Below are positions 1 through 12,956 of a DNA stretch of 64,000 bases, piece by piece. The DNA is from Lomentospora prolificans. Its lineage: Eukaryota; Ascomycota; Sordariomycetes; Microascales; Microascaceae. The DNA lies in contig JARFXM010000008.1 of NCBI GenBank assembly GCA_029532625.1, forward strand, positions 1,116,001 to 1,180,000, written 5' to 3'. The translations under genes and the position numbers were made by a program. Each line of letters opens with the position of its first letter. Position 1 is the first letter of the stretch. The notes beneath the pieces were generated by a model. The model was not told the DNA's origin and ran no database searches. It saw only the letters and a list, made by a program, of their open reading frames with translations.

Positions 1-3000
1 TTGTGATATAGCGCGAGAAGAAAGAAGAATATTGTGCGCCGGTTCTCTAGTAAATACTGATGTGGAGAGGAATGGCGCCGAAAATTAAGGCGCCGGTGAA
101 TCGTCGGCGATGGTTAGGGCGGCCAAAAATAAAAACGAGGGCGAAGAAGAAAAATCTAAGGTTGATTCCAAGAGGGATGATGGGACGGGTCTGATGGATT
201 TTGGATTGGATCAAATGCAAATGGGGGAGAGGCAGAGTCAGCACAAGCCTAGTGGCAGGGAGGTTTTTTTTTTTTGGATAGGAGCCGGACGGCTGAGCTA
301 AACGGGCCTGGCCAGTGTCAGGAAGGGGCTAGCGAAAGTAAGGTCAAGGCCGGCGAGAGCGTCTTGTGGCAAGCAAGACCAGACCCAAGGTGTTATTATG
401 CTGGCTGGCAGTATCCTCCAGCCTCTGTTTAGGGTGTGGGTGGATGGATGGAGGGGGTAACCTGAACGGTATTCAGGGAGGGAAGCGCGCTGGTAAGGCT
501 GATATTTGGGAGGGAGGAGCGGAGTATGGCTGGCTGGCAAGTGGTACTTGAATGGCACGGTACTGTACTGTCCCGTGCCTCTTCGGGACTCCTTGAATCA
601 GACACACATGCACCCCAACAAGGAGGTGAGGAAGGGGCGGGGGAAAAAATTAATCGCAGGCCCTTGAGAGATCCTCGTTGCCCTCTGACGCGAGGAGCCG
701 CTGTGGAAGGGTAGGGGCAAAGGAGGAAATGGGGTAACAAGTCCGATCAGGCCAAGAACGGCTTTGGCTTTTAGTGCCAAAGTACAAAATGATGCTGAAA
801 GCGGGGAGCGAAGCTCCAGGTCCCACAATCGGACTGGGTCCAGGTCAAGGCCAAGGTCAAGCCGTTAGGTCACAAACTAGATCGAGGCCTGGGTCTGGGG
901 GGATTTGCAACCGACGGAGGCGCAAACTGGCTGAAACCTAAAGACTAGACAGTCCAGATTGGATGACACCAGACGGTCGCATCAAGGGGCCACAGACGCA
1001 GGACAAGGCACGAGAGCGATTGATAGTTCCGTTTGTGTTGTATGGCATCGAGGCAGGATTAAATGCAAGACCGACCTAGGAAAGTTGATGGCTTCTTTTC
1101 GGAAAGTATGCACAAGGCAAGGTAAGCACACTCGCAACACAAGTATTCCTCGAAGTATTACACGCATTGTCCCTTTTGGGGATTCCCATAGGATCAATCT
1201 CCTTTAAATTTTCTCCCTCTTTTTTAAGGTGATGATTTTCCCACTCCATAATGTAATAATAACCTGCGCATGTCAAGAGCAGTTTCATACCCTTTACATG
1301 CCCCGTTTACGTTACCCAAGTAGTCGTTATGCAGCCAGCAGGATTTACTTCTCTCCACTATCCGTCGTTTCCCGCTGGCGATATGGACAAGGCAACAGGA
1401 GGAATCCACTGTCCTCCAATGGTTCAAAATCTAACGATAGGCGAAAACGACCCAATGCCATCTAGGGCAATTTGCTTTTTTTTTAAAAAAAAAAAAAATA
1501 CTGTTGTGGGCAATATTTTCTCCATAACGTGAATGGCCGTAGCATATCGCGAATATTGGCAGCCCTGTCCGAGTAGATCATCCATCGCGGTGCCGTCTTT
1601 TCCACTCCCTCATCGATGAACGACAACTCGGGCATCCATGTGAAACAGCCAAAAATAGCTGGCCGGCCCCAAGAGAACTGGGGCAGGCAGAGCCTAGCTC
1701 AACCCTCCAAGAAAGCATTACAGTGGAATGGGAGAGCGAGCGCGGCAAGTGAAGGGTGCCTGCCGCACCAAACGGCCGCTGGACAAGCCTGCTAAATTTG
1801 CAAACAGGATCGACAACCATCAATGGGCTAAATTCCAGGTCTCTCCGACTCGGGAGGCGCAGGGTCGATCACAGAGGGCCTCGAACAAAATAACTCGACG
1901 AAAATAGACCTTGCCATCGATGTGCATGGGTTCCTCACTTCTTTTAATCTGTTGCAGATCCCATCCGAATCTGAGAAGGACGTGAAAGGATTCAGAAAAT
2001 AATTTCAAAACAATTCGCGTCGTACACTATTTAGAACTGTCACGTTCCCCGTTTGCAAGGAGTTAAAAAAAAAACAAAAAGATTTCCTTTTAAAGCCAGT
2101 TGCTAATAATGCACAACCGATGCCACTTGACGATACGGGTGGAGACGACGGCATACAGCCATGGCGAACCTGATCAACAGCCAGCTTCCTGGCACTAGGA
2201 CTTTCCAGCCTGAAATTCGGGGATAAACAGTATCCAAAATAGGTAGGGGTGAGCTAGGCCTCGCTTTCACTGAGACGCTCTCGTCTGTAAGTGTGTGTCA
2301 TCAAATCGGGAAAGCGAGCGGCAGGGCCGGGACAGGATGAGGAGAGAGGTTTGAATTTCGGATGTCGGATGTGGTATCAAGACAATTGGAGAGGCAGGAT
2401 ATGTACTAAGGCATGACGGCACAGGTAGGCTTCAAATTCGTAGCCCGTCAACTCGGACAGCTCGCTTGGAAGTTAGTGTCGAGTGTCAAGATGGTTAGAG
2501 ATCGAAGACACGGCGTCGGTAGCAGACTTAAGCATGCGGTGATAGTTGGGCTACCCGCGATGTTTTGGCCACATTGAAGCTGTTAGCTGGCGAGCATAGA
2601 TATGACAACACCACAGGCTCCCTTCTTAATGGATCCGAGCTATGGTGCCATCGCCAAAGTTCTGAGGGAGCCTCCCACCCCACCTTCTCAACGATGGTGT
2701 GTCCGTTGTTTCAAGTACACCATGCCCCAAGTTCATGGTCCCGGCCAGGCCAGACCAATGCTCAATGCTCAATGTTTGTTCATTTTGTTTTGTCGTACTG
2801 GTTCTGGAGTTGACCCGTTTCGTGGGAGTAATACAATAATTCCGAGGTATATTGTCCCTACAGTAGGAGATTTATCGCCCCTTCTTGTTCCAACTAATCT
2901 CCCTTCAGGAGAATTCTCCGTACACGGTAGCAGCCGTCAATTACGAACTATCAAATTCAATGCCAGCGCCTCCTCATAACTGCAGCCCGTTTATTAGCGT

Positions 3001-6000
3001 CGATCTGAGAAGGGAAAATCTGGGGCTGCAAGTTTAATCGAACGCCAAGATTTCGAGCTAGCCAGCAGATTAAGTGTACAGCCTGGCGACAGGGGTGTGA
3101 GGAGGCGGAGATACCAGTATCTCATGTATCCCTCCATTGCGCAAAGCCTAGGGTTTACATTCACAGATGTACCTCACACGTACGTGACCTCTATCCATTT
3201 TGAGGGTCCTGCTTCCCTCCGAGGCTCCAAGAAGAACTGGTCGTGTCAGATTGGTCCTTCCTCGCGTACTTGAAGTCAAGTAGCCAGGCGGAGAAGCCAG
3301 CAGTCTGTCGCCACTGTCATGGTCGTACAAGGTGGTTTTATCCTTTTGCTGGCGCCTACAATTTTTGAGGCCACAAACAGTGGGATTTGGTCAGGGACAG
3401 CTGAAAGGACCCATACAAGCAGTACAATCTCCCCCCATTGGAGTACACAACATGATGCGAGGCGATCGAAACGTGCGCGTCTCTCATCGGACCAAAGCCC
3501 GTACACGAAATGCCCTGGTTTCCAAGGCCCTCGTGTATTGAGAACTTGGAGATATCCGATGGCAAGGGCTAGATTCCGCGCCGCTCAGCTCGGACCATGC
3601 GGTTTGTCGTCCAGAGGGCAATCGTATTTTTAACACATAAATGTACACATCTGTGAGACAGCAACATCTCAGACCTTGGTATTTGTCCCTAAAAGCCATA
3701 TTCATAAAGGAAAGACCTCCCCACTACATGGCTTAAGAGGAGCGTTCGGTGCGACCAAGTGAATCGCTAAATGATGCACTTGCCTGTCAGTGCGGGTTGT
3801 ACAGCCAGCATTATTCAAGGACAGTCGCAGTTGCTCATGACGGAACAAACAAGTAGCACCGGATACGCGCGGGCACGAGTTCGTCTACTAGATTTCCTAG
3901 TCGTTGCCTAACCATCCACACCAACCGGGGCCAGGAATCGTTCCACTTACAATAGCGTGCCCGTCGTGCTAGACCTAAACCAATGTCTTAAGCAAAGTTT
4001 GGCGGGGCCCTCCCTCTGTGATTTAAGCGGCATGGACCCTTAACTCCTCAAGTTTCACAAGCCAGGGTTGGCCGTGAGTTCTAATAATCACGGGTGCCGA
4101 CTGGCTTCTGATTACTATAGGGCATTACACCATGGGAGACATAATTTCGCATGTTACGGCTGCGTGAAGTTTGGGTTGATATCAGCCCGTCATCGTCTTA
4201 GAACAGTGGACGTTAAGCTACTGGGAGTCTAGTGTTGGGCCTTCTAGAGCCTTCCGCCGCATCCGCCGTGGGAGGCGTTGTTCTTTCGCTTTTTGCCAAG
4301 GGAAGGGGAGTTAGTCCGTCGTAATTGATGAATTTATACAGATGTGTGGTCAAGATCGCGGCAATGAGTCCGGTGCGCAAGTGTTCATCACCGGCGCAGG
4401 CAGCAATCCGGTCATCTGACGAACTCTCTCCACTCAGCTTGTCATCAACCCGACGTGGCAGAATCGGCCGATTTAGAGAGATGATCTATGTCCGGAGGTG
4501 AACTCGTGAATCAACGTACGCAGGCAGGCCAACTCCACTCCAAAAACACCCCTTTGGCATATACGCGTGAGTGTTCGTCGAAGTGTTCCCACCCGCGTCA
4601 TTCTCTTGAGAGTTAGAAGGGGTTTCCACTAGTGTTGCAACTGCGTGGGCTGCCTTGCCAGCCGTCGCTTGTCATCGTGAGATTCACCATATCCTACTGC
4701 CCGCGAATCTAGTTACTCTGTCACTCTCCTATCCCGAATCGCTCAACCCGGGTTGACCGCAGGTTTCATTCTTCAAAGCCAAGAGTCGTACCGACCTCGA
4801 GACAGTCAACCTGCCCTCTCCGCATTCAGTTCGTCCCGCCTCATATAAGGAAAATTGATGTCACGGCGCCCGATTCTTCCATCTACCAGGCCCATATCTT
4901 TCCGTAGGCGGCAACGCTCTGACCTGTCAAGATGTCATCTCTCTGTTTTCCACGAAGAGGTCAAACTATAAAAGAGGGGATCGGCCGTTGCCCCTCACTT
5001 GTAAAGCTGATCAACGGTCTTAGCGCGGTGCAGGTGTACGGGGTAAAATGGGGCGAAAATGTTTCAAACATCGAAGCCGTCTGTACCCAAGCCCTCTGCT
5101 CTGTAGGCAAGAGAGGTCCAGGCCATCGGCCTTGAAATGACGGTTTGCCCAATCGCTGGCCGTCGTTACTGGGAGGCAAAAGTCCATCAGACTTTCTTGG
5201 CCTGTAGAGAAGCTTAAACAGTCCCATTCCTGGCCCAACCCCTCTTCCGATTCCGTACAGATGTTTCGGCTTTAAGGGTGTCTCTCAGAACCCGGCATGA
5301 CTCCTCTTGACGCCTGGACGGCAGAATCCTGCGAGAGGCGATTCCGAGAGGCCATATTTGCCGGTCACCAGTAAGCAGGCTCACCTGCAGAGTTGCTTTC
5401 CAGGTATGATGGTTGTTGTGCTTGCCTGACTGACACCAGAGGAAGAGCGAGCGTTTTTACAGGGTTTAGCTGCTGGTGGTGGCCACAGTCGAGGGGCCAC
5501 CAACTCTGCAGACTGAAGCCCACCTCATAATGCGTTGCCTGCCATATTTGCCATGTCATTGAGAGGGAAGATTCGCCTCGATTTCTTGCCCTGGTGAGAG
5601 CTGTGCGAAAGGTATCTGCCAGCTCAGAGACGTCCCCATCCGCCAGTTTTCAGGGTCATTATTGGATGCCAAGTCTGCGAACCTACGAGGCCCCTCGCCG
5701 CGGATTTCCCCAACCCTTTTCCTATTGGCAATGGATCAATTTATGGCAAAGGGGAAGAGCTCAAGGCGCATCCCACATCAAGGCAGTCCAGTCGTCGGGT
5801 GTGGTGACTCTTTTCTCTTCTTTATCTAGGTAGCCGCTCATTGTCCTATCCCCTTTACTTTTCAGGTCGTCCTTGAGTCTGACAATGTGCGTCACCCAAT
5901 CCGGTACGGCTCTGCGTTGGCACCTGAGCAAGTGGCCAGAGAGGCCTGTTTCATGCATGCCAACGAACGGCATCTATGTGGTGGCTCTTCCTCTTCTCGG

Positions 6001-9000
6001 AGGCCCCTAGCGCTGCAAACAACGAATCGTAGAGACAGTGATACAATGCCTGGTTTAGTTCTTGATCACGTAAATATGCCACAGTTGGATGAGGACGTTT
6101 TGATTGAGGGCCCGGCCCGGAAGGATTATTCTTGCTTCTTGTCTCTGTCTGTAATAAGCCAAGCGGTACAGTGGCCGAGCTTCGTCTCACCTTACCCCAG
6201 AGACCGTTGCGAAACAAAATTTGTGCTTGCAGGGATGACCAACCGCCAGTCACCTCCTTGGACTTTTTCCTCCAACCGATGCTACACACACAGAGTTCAC
6301 GTAATAAGCGCCTCCATTTCTGGCCAAACCTGGTCAGTGGTCACCACAACTGCAATGTCTTGGCTTCCGATTGCTATCTGAGAGTAGGATTTCGATCCTA
6401 TGGATGCATTTTATAGCAGAGTCGTTCCCATCGGTAGAAGAATAGTTTCGATCCGCCGGTAGAACCGAATATAGCTTCCTTGATGGGGAAAGCGGTCACC
6501 TCAAGATGGGCAGCCGCCTCCAGGAACGCATCTCTAGGGCCAGGCACGGCCAGCGATGACCATCGCATCCGAGGAACTAGTTTCTGAAGAATCCCCAACG
6601 ATCAAATAACGGTGTACGGCTAATGCGTGCGCTTTTATGAGATAAAGCAAGTCAAGAACGGCTCCGTCGCTCGATCTGTAGTAGCAACTCGACAGTGTTG
6701 AACAACCTGCACGTGTCCGTAGAACCCCTCGTCTTCAGTCCCATGCAGGGCCCTTGTCCAGCAGGCTGAAACACGGACAGCGTTTAGGATAACGAGGCGC
6801 AGGACGGACGTCACTTGATATCTGCAGAGATCGCTACTCTGAACCGACAGGTTTACTATCCGAGCACCATGAACAAAGCGCCAGCGCAGACGCATTCTGG
6901 ACGCAGGATATCAACCTGGGCGACCATACTGAACAACAAAGAAGAAGGGCCGAGCAACGAGGCGTCGACCCGATAATAGAAGTACGATCGGCAAGACATC
7001 TGCCGCATTCGAAAGAGAAGTGGCGGACACCATTTCGAGATCCTCGCTTGCCGAGTTCCTGCAGATCGGCAGTCCCAAAGTCCAGAGACCGTAGCGGACG
7101 AACATGGCTGGTACGGGATCACAAGACTATTACCTACAGCATGGTTTCACTATCAGATATTATCTTACTCTTGGTGAAGAGCCGGTCCCCGACGCAGGTG
7201 ATGCAGTTACGAAGTCATCGCTAGTGCAGGGACGTTTATCCGTTGATAGAGGTCAGCGTCGCTATACGGGTAAAAGGCCAGCAGCTCGCTTGGAGCCGCT
7301 CGGGTGAGGAAGTGGTTGCAGGTTATCAAGGTCAAGTTCCTCGGAGACAAGGACGGCAAGGGTAGTCCTCTAAGAGAACTGGCGGCCTAGGTATGGGCCC
7401 TGCAATGGTTGTACTTCTTTTTTGGAGGGCCAAAGAAGAGAAAAAGCCCGAAAGGAAGTAAAAGGAAGCGCCCCACTCGATCACATCAAGGTGCAGACCT
7501 ACTCTAGTATATCGTGATTATTCGCCCGGAGCTGTGGATATCACTCGACCTCTTTACTCGCCATCAGTCTGTCGTATATCACATCCTATGAAGGTGGAGA
7601 TGGCCGACAAGAGATGGCATGAAGTAAATGGCAGGGGGGAGCAACGGAAGCCCGGAAAGCATTGCGAGGATGTGCTGGTCCGAGGGAGATCTGGTGATCA
7701 AGATGAGCTTAATTCAGAAGGCCTCGTCTTGTGCTGATAAGCGCCCACTATCAGCGGTGAGGATTCTTGCTGCTTCTGGAAAGGCCAAATGAATGAGGTG
7801 ATGTTGAAGACTTTCCAATCACGATTTAGTCTTTCCATCTTCTTAAGTCCGTAACCGCCTTCGATTGTTGAGACAGAGGGACAAATTTTACCTAGTTGAT
7901 AGTCCCACTCTGCTGCTGTCTGCGTGGTCACTCCACTTCCGCCCGCTCAGTTAGGCATTAGTGCTCCTCTGCCAGGTACGCTTCAGACGGTGTCCTCTCT
8001 GAAGTAGCGTTGTGTACTCTGCGCGAGGCGGCCCCTGCGTTGCAATCGGCGCTGTCACCCTCACGGATCAGGGACGGACGGCGGGCTTTGACCTCTCTCA
8101 TAGGTGCTTCGCCCAGGCTTGGCAGGGGTACTCCTGGCTACCTTTTAGGGCTCCTTGCCAAATCAGAGTCTAGCCAATGAAGGGAGATTATTGCTCAAAT
8201 TGGATCCACCTTTCGGAGCCTTGCTATCCAATCATAGTAGCCCAAGCGAGATTACAGCCGCCCTCTGGGTTCCCAGGTTGCAGAGGATGTCCTCCACTTT
8301 TATCCCTCCAACAGCCAAAACCAGAACGCTCAGCCTCTTACAAAATAAAATGGTACCTTTCATCTTAGGTACCGTGAAGTAGTTGCAAGAGTACTCTGGT
8401 CCAGTACTTACTCCCTGTTCTCGTTCCCTTGCTGTGCCTCCCCCCAATCCTCATGCTCCCCGAGCACGACGAATTGCGCCAGTGGCTGGCCCCCCTCGGT
8501 GACAGCTCGACTGGGGACATGGACCTAATTTCCCAGAGGAAATGTGCTGAACCGCTTGGGGAAAGTGCTCCCAATTCGCAATATTACGGGGGATAGTCCT
8601 CTCCTCTTGAACCCTTCGTTTCCCACCCAACTCCGCTCTTTCCTTGTTTCCCTCCAACATCGTCTTTGCTCACGATTGTCTGACGGATCACCAAGTCAAG
8701 TCCATGGTGTAGTTGCCTCGTTGCCGTCTTGAAGATTCCCCTCGATTACGCTCACTTTTACTCAGGAATATCAACTTCACTCTTTTAGTTGATATTTCCG
8801 TCCAATCTTTAATATTAATAGCCCCCCCCGAAACAAACGACAACCATTAGTTTCGTTTCCCTTCTCTACATTGTAAGTGTTGTCTGATCATTGTTGCGTC
8901 ACCACAACCTCTTTCCGCCCAGCCTACTTGGCATCCTCGCTGCTTTCCCGCTCAACCTATGCCATCTGGAACCGACAAAGAAGGAATCAAAATGACTACT

Positions 9001-9340
9001 ATGAATTGTATCGAATGAAATTTACTCGCGGGTGATCACTGTTGGAGAAGTCCGCTCGTTGCCAGGATGTGGAAAGAATGGAAGCACAAGACAAACAGGC
9101 AATCGACAGGTAAACTGGGACTAACGCATTGTCTTGCATCAGCCTTCCTACAACCATACCATAGCAACGCCGCTGTGCAGCTATTGTCTAATCTCGACGT
9201 CCCCTCCTTAATAAGACAAACGCGAGTCTCCTTTGAATATTGTCAAAGATCGGACCAACCGTGACGACGACGACGAAATTCGAAGAAGTCCCCCAGGCCG
9301 AGTTGAATCTTTGTGCTATCTTCCTTTGCCAACCGCAGCC
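1..9340. other. Gene-poor leader region, no supported gene
   Basis: I see no gene I can support in this 9.3 kb. The longest open frames (125-164 codons at 2602-2979 and 5887-6381) have no recognisable domain, no splice-consistent extension and no family resemblance. Base composition looks balanced, so this is not an AT-rich RIP-type block, and no transposase, reverse transcriptase or terminal repeat is visible. A T9-A14 tract lies at 1476-1498. The last 700 bases become pyrimidine-rich, with C8 near 8822, as is usual upstream of fungal start codons, and probably hold the promoter and leader of the gene starting at 9341. A non-coding RNA cannot be excluded. Confidence 0.6.
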
Positions 9341-9916
9341 ATGCCCGCACTGAGGAACCTACTTGCTCGAAGCAATGTCGTGAACATCGAAGATGACTCC
9401 GAACAAGACTCCAGCTACAACGAGGACACCATCAGAATGATGGTTGGCGTCCTGTCTCTTGTCATCTTTGGCCTCCTCCTCGCTACCACCCTCCTTTATT
9501 TCCGCCGCGTCAAGCAGCAGAGGAAGATGATGGAGCTGGGTGCTCCTCCCGCGTACTCAGACGCTCGCCACCACCCGGGCCTCACGATCCAGACGACGGA
9601 CAAGCACGGCCGGTCGAGCGTGTTCGTCATTAGCAAGGATGGCCAGCCCATGCTCTCGAACCCCATGTCTCCTCCTCACTCACCCGACAACGTTCCCCAG
9701 ATCCGTATTACCTTCCCCGACGAGCAGGACGATGCCGGCAAGACCAAGAGTGGCCGTGTCGTTGTTGTCCGCATGGGCGAGACCAGCGTCGGTCTTGAGC
9801 CTGTCAGGGAGGAGCCGCTCCCTGTCTATGAAAAGGAGAACAGCTCCCAGTTCTACTCCATCGACATGGACAAAATCGGCGGGCTCAAGGAGAAGGACCG
9901 AAACCAGTTCTGCTAA
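9341..9916 (+). CDS. Single-pass membrane protein with PPxY motif, unknown function
   Basis: This 191-residue intronless protein has no assigned function. The start is the first ATG giving a sensible N-terminus; the open frame continues upstream to 9233 but reads as leader sequence. A short acidic N-terminus (about 13-30) precedes one hydrophobic segment (about 31-54), then a basic stop-transfer stretch (RRVKQQRK). The cytosolic part holds an APPAYSD motif (PPxY at 69-72), a second PxY-like site (LPVYEK, about 160-165), a region of Ser-Pro repeats with HSPDNVPQIRITFP, and a GLKEKDR-type C-terminus. From memory, similar short membrane proteins are conserved in Sordariomycetes. PPxY motifs usually bind WW domains of Rsp5/Nedd4 ubiquitin ligases, so an adaptor or substrate role is a reasonable inference. 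Confidence 0.8.
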   Translation: MPALRNLLARSNVVNIEDDSEQDSSYNEDTIRMMVGVLSLVIFGLLLATTLLYFRRVKQQRKMMELGAPPAYSDARHHPGLTIQTTDKHGRSSVFVISKDGQPMLSNPMSPPHSPDNVPQIRITFPDEQDDAGKTKSGRVVVVRMGETSVGLEPVREEPLPVYEKENSSQFYSIDMDKIGGLKEKDRNQFC

Positions 9917-11005
9917 ACCGCCTAATTCTTGAACTGGTGGTTACGCATGTGGCATTGCCTTCTTTCCGACCCTTACGCCACGCTACTTCACCTCGCCTCC
10001 TATCTCAACTGCATCTACCGAGGAGATACTCTATTTCTTTACGACTTTCACATCATCATAGACGGCAACCCGGATTATTTATCTTTCGGGAATACTTGGA
10101 TACCCTTGCACGTGGGAAAGCAGTACAGAGGTGCCGACAACTCGGGATACACAGACCTGTTCGCCCGCATAGCCCGCTCGAAACCGGCCCGTCCCCGACT
10201 CGACTTTTTCTCTCTCAGCCAGCCAGCTCTCGACCTTCATTTTGGACTTTTTATTTTTTTTTCCGAGAGCGATAAAAAAAGAGCGGGCGGCGACGGTGCC
10301 CCGACACGAACTAGAGCATTGAATGAACGACTGGAATTGGAACACGAAGCATGAGGCGGCTATCAGATGGAAACCGCTTGCAATGTAGTATACCCGCGTA
10401 TTACATTACATTCTAATGCTGTACATATAGTAATTTATATTCCAGCGGCTCCCGCCGGACTCTTCATGAATTTTTTTTTTTCGCGTCTTGAATCCATGAT
10501 ACTTGTTCCGCTTTAAGTGTTTCCTATGTCCTTAGCCAGTGTAGTGACGATTCCCCAGAATGCAGGGACTTGCTTGTGGTTCGAGATGGTTCGCGAAGCA
10601 CTGCGAATTCTACAGCCCGATAAAGCTCTCAAAAGCAACTTTTTTGCCTTGTTGATTCCTTGAACCAGCCTTGTCCTCGTCAACATCATCAGTTGGCAGG
10701 ATCAGGAGGATTGTGGCGCCCGTGGAGCTATGATCCCAGTCACGTGGGACCTACTTGAATTGGTGGTGGATCAATTCAATGCGTGCGACAGTTCCCAAGC
10801 TCACATCTTCTGGACGTCCGGCCGGATTAACATCTGACGGTTTGTCCTTACGCATGGGGTCAATTGATAGCCCCCATTGGCTTAGAGCCCCATCAACAAC
10901 GAGAAGAAAAAAGCCATTCTTTTCGTTTCAATACGAGACAATTCCATTTGACTGTCAAGTACACGCTTAATCTCCGCCGGAGTATTCGAATTTTTCTTGG
11001 CAATC
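9917..11005 (+). other. Intergenic, 3' UTR and upstream region
   Basis: This stretch holds the 3' flank of the PPxY membrane protein and the upstream region of the oxygenase gene. Two TAA codons follow closely in the frame of the upstream gene. A 141-codon open frame (9929-10354) lies in the same frame beyond them but looks like untranslated sequence. No other gene is visible. Confidence 0.5.
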
Positions 11006-11997
11006 ATGTTATCATATGTCGTCGCCCTTGTGGCGTGCGCCATCTTCTTTGCCAACCCCATCATGCGGCTATTCTCATCGGATGTGAGGCGAGCAGTTCG
11101 GAGCCCCCGGCCGCAGCTTAACGAGTCGCTCCTAGCCCTTCCCGGGCCAAACGACTCGGCCATTGCCTGCCCGGTGGATGCGTATGGGGTGCATATATAC
11201 TCGCGGGAGCCACTGGTCATGTATATTGAGAACTTTTTGACCGCGGCAGAGAGGTCTCACTTATTAGAAGTCAGGTACGGAAAACAAATTCATGATGTCT
11301 TAGCGATCTTTATTTCCGGCCTTTGAGTCGATAGAGATGAAACCCTGTGAGGCCGGAACAATGTGCTTATCCGAGATGTAGTGAGGGGCTCTTCCAGCCA
11401 TCTACAATCACCCACAATGGCGGGTCGACCCACCGTGACTCCGCCATCCGTGACTCCGAAGTTGCCATGATCCCACGGACAGATACCGTCCGCTGTGTAG
11501 AGAGACGCGCACACTCCTTCCAGGGCTGGCGTGAGGAGCTCTGGGTCGAGCGGCTCCGGACACAGAGGTACACGCCGGGCGGCCACTACAACCATCACTA
11601 CGATTGGAGCTCCAATGCCGGTGGCTGGGGTAGGGTGAGCAGCATGATGGCGTGGGTTTCGGTCTCGGAGGGCATGGAAGGGGGCGGTACCGAGTTCCCG
11701 CTGCTGCCAGCTCCCGTGTACCCCGAGGACCCCGAGAACGAGCCTGCGGCTACCGGGCGGCCCACGGCGGAGGAAACGTTTTGGTGCAAGTTCTTGGAGT
11801 GCGAGGACGGCAGGGTTGCGACGAGCGAAGAAGGCTTGGGCGTCACGTTCAAGGCTGTGGAGGGTAACGCGGTGTTTTGGACGAATTTCAAGGCGGACGG
11901 GTCGGCGGATGGATACGTGGAGACGTGGCATGCAGGATTGCCGGTCAAGAAGGGGACAAAGGTTGGGTTGAATATCTGGACTGTGGGTAGGATCTAA
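11006..11997 (+). CDS. Prolyl 4-hydroxylase-type 2-oxoglutarate/Fe(II) dioxygenase
   Basis: The spliced product is 294 residues from two exons, 11006-11274 and 11382-11997; the 107-nt intron has a GTACGG donor and a TGTAG acceptor. The family hydroxylates proline or related residues using Fe(II), oxygen and 2-oxoglutarate. Seen in the sequence: an N-terminal hydrophobic anchor (about 3-16, signal-anchor-like), then the P4Hc domain (about 70-290) with RYTPGGHYNHHYDW. This gives the iron ligands His162 and Asp164 (HxD); the distal His273 lies in TWHAGLPV, and Lys283 is placed to bind 2-oxoglutarate. The catalytic set is complete. The N-terminal anchor suggests an ER or Golgi membrane enzyme. 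The actual substrate in fungi is unknown. Confidence 0.88.
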
Positions 11998-12956
11998 CTG
12001 AGGATCTGCTACGACACTCTGGTGAATGTGAGGAGATAGTATGGGTTGATAGTATTGGACAAAGATAGACGGGGACACCAGAGTTGAACACATATATGTT
12101 GTGCATGGCTGGCATTGGTCTATTGATAGATAATGTAAAAAGCGTTTTCCATACATACCAGGCAGATCAGAATAGCATCGGGCTTTTCAAATACCTAGTC
12201 CCAGGGAAAGAAGTCTTAACTAGGCGTATAGAGGGCAAGTCAACACCAGACCCTCTCCAGTGCTTCCATTGACACGTTCACACTAGATGAGCCAGCTCGG
12301 CTCATCCCAGCCTGTTTGTCAACGCAACAGTTGTTTCCCACATCTTCTCTCTCATTGAAGATAAGATTGCTTGTCATTGGATTCATTGATTTTGAAAAGT
12401 AATGCTTTCTCAACATTCAAACAAGGTATATGCAAACATTGATGATAGTCTAGAGAGGCTGATCAACCAATATGTTACGCTGGCTGCACTCCAGAGCTCG
12501 GACGTGAAGAGGACCAATTATTGATCAATTGGAAGAATCAAATGGTGCATTGTCGGAAATTCAGGGTATCATCAGCAGCTCAGACCCTCTGAAATATCAG
12601 CCTCCAGCCCCTAAACCGGTACAACCCAGTGTTCGGTGTCCCCTGGAGACCTGGCAAGTATGAAAATGATGGATCAATCAATTGGAGCTTCAAGCCGAGG
12701 AACGGAACCTGAGCAATCGCAACGCGAAAATTCCTAACCTTCGTGTATGGCGGTTGGCGCCTCACACAGACCTACAGCTAGCTGTGTGCGCGAGACAGAT
12801 GAGCCCCCTCACGCCCATTTATCCCAGCAAACTAGCTCTTCTTAATTGCTATCGTGTATTAACTTTTAATATCTCTTTTCTTTCATCCAAGTAAACAAGC
12901 TCTTTTTCTTCCCTCTCAACGTCCCCCCGCGAAACTCCTCGGACTCCATCAATACA
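11998..12956. other. Intergenic region between oxygenase and EBP genes
   Basis: No gene is seen. The final 120 bases before 12957 are pyrimidine-rich (TTTTCTTTC, CTTTTTCTTCCCTCTC) and look like a fungal promoter and leader for the following gene. Confidence 0.5.

Noticed and set aside
9929..10354. 141-codon frame in the same frame as the upstream gene, beyond its stop
   Set aside because: Two TAA codons separate it from the gene and the peptide looks like translated UTR, so it is not comparable to the CDC27 or proline-rich cases.
11290..12156. 288-codon minus-strand frame
   Set aside because: It is the antisense shadow of the oxygenase gene, whose catalytic motifs are on the plus strand.
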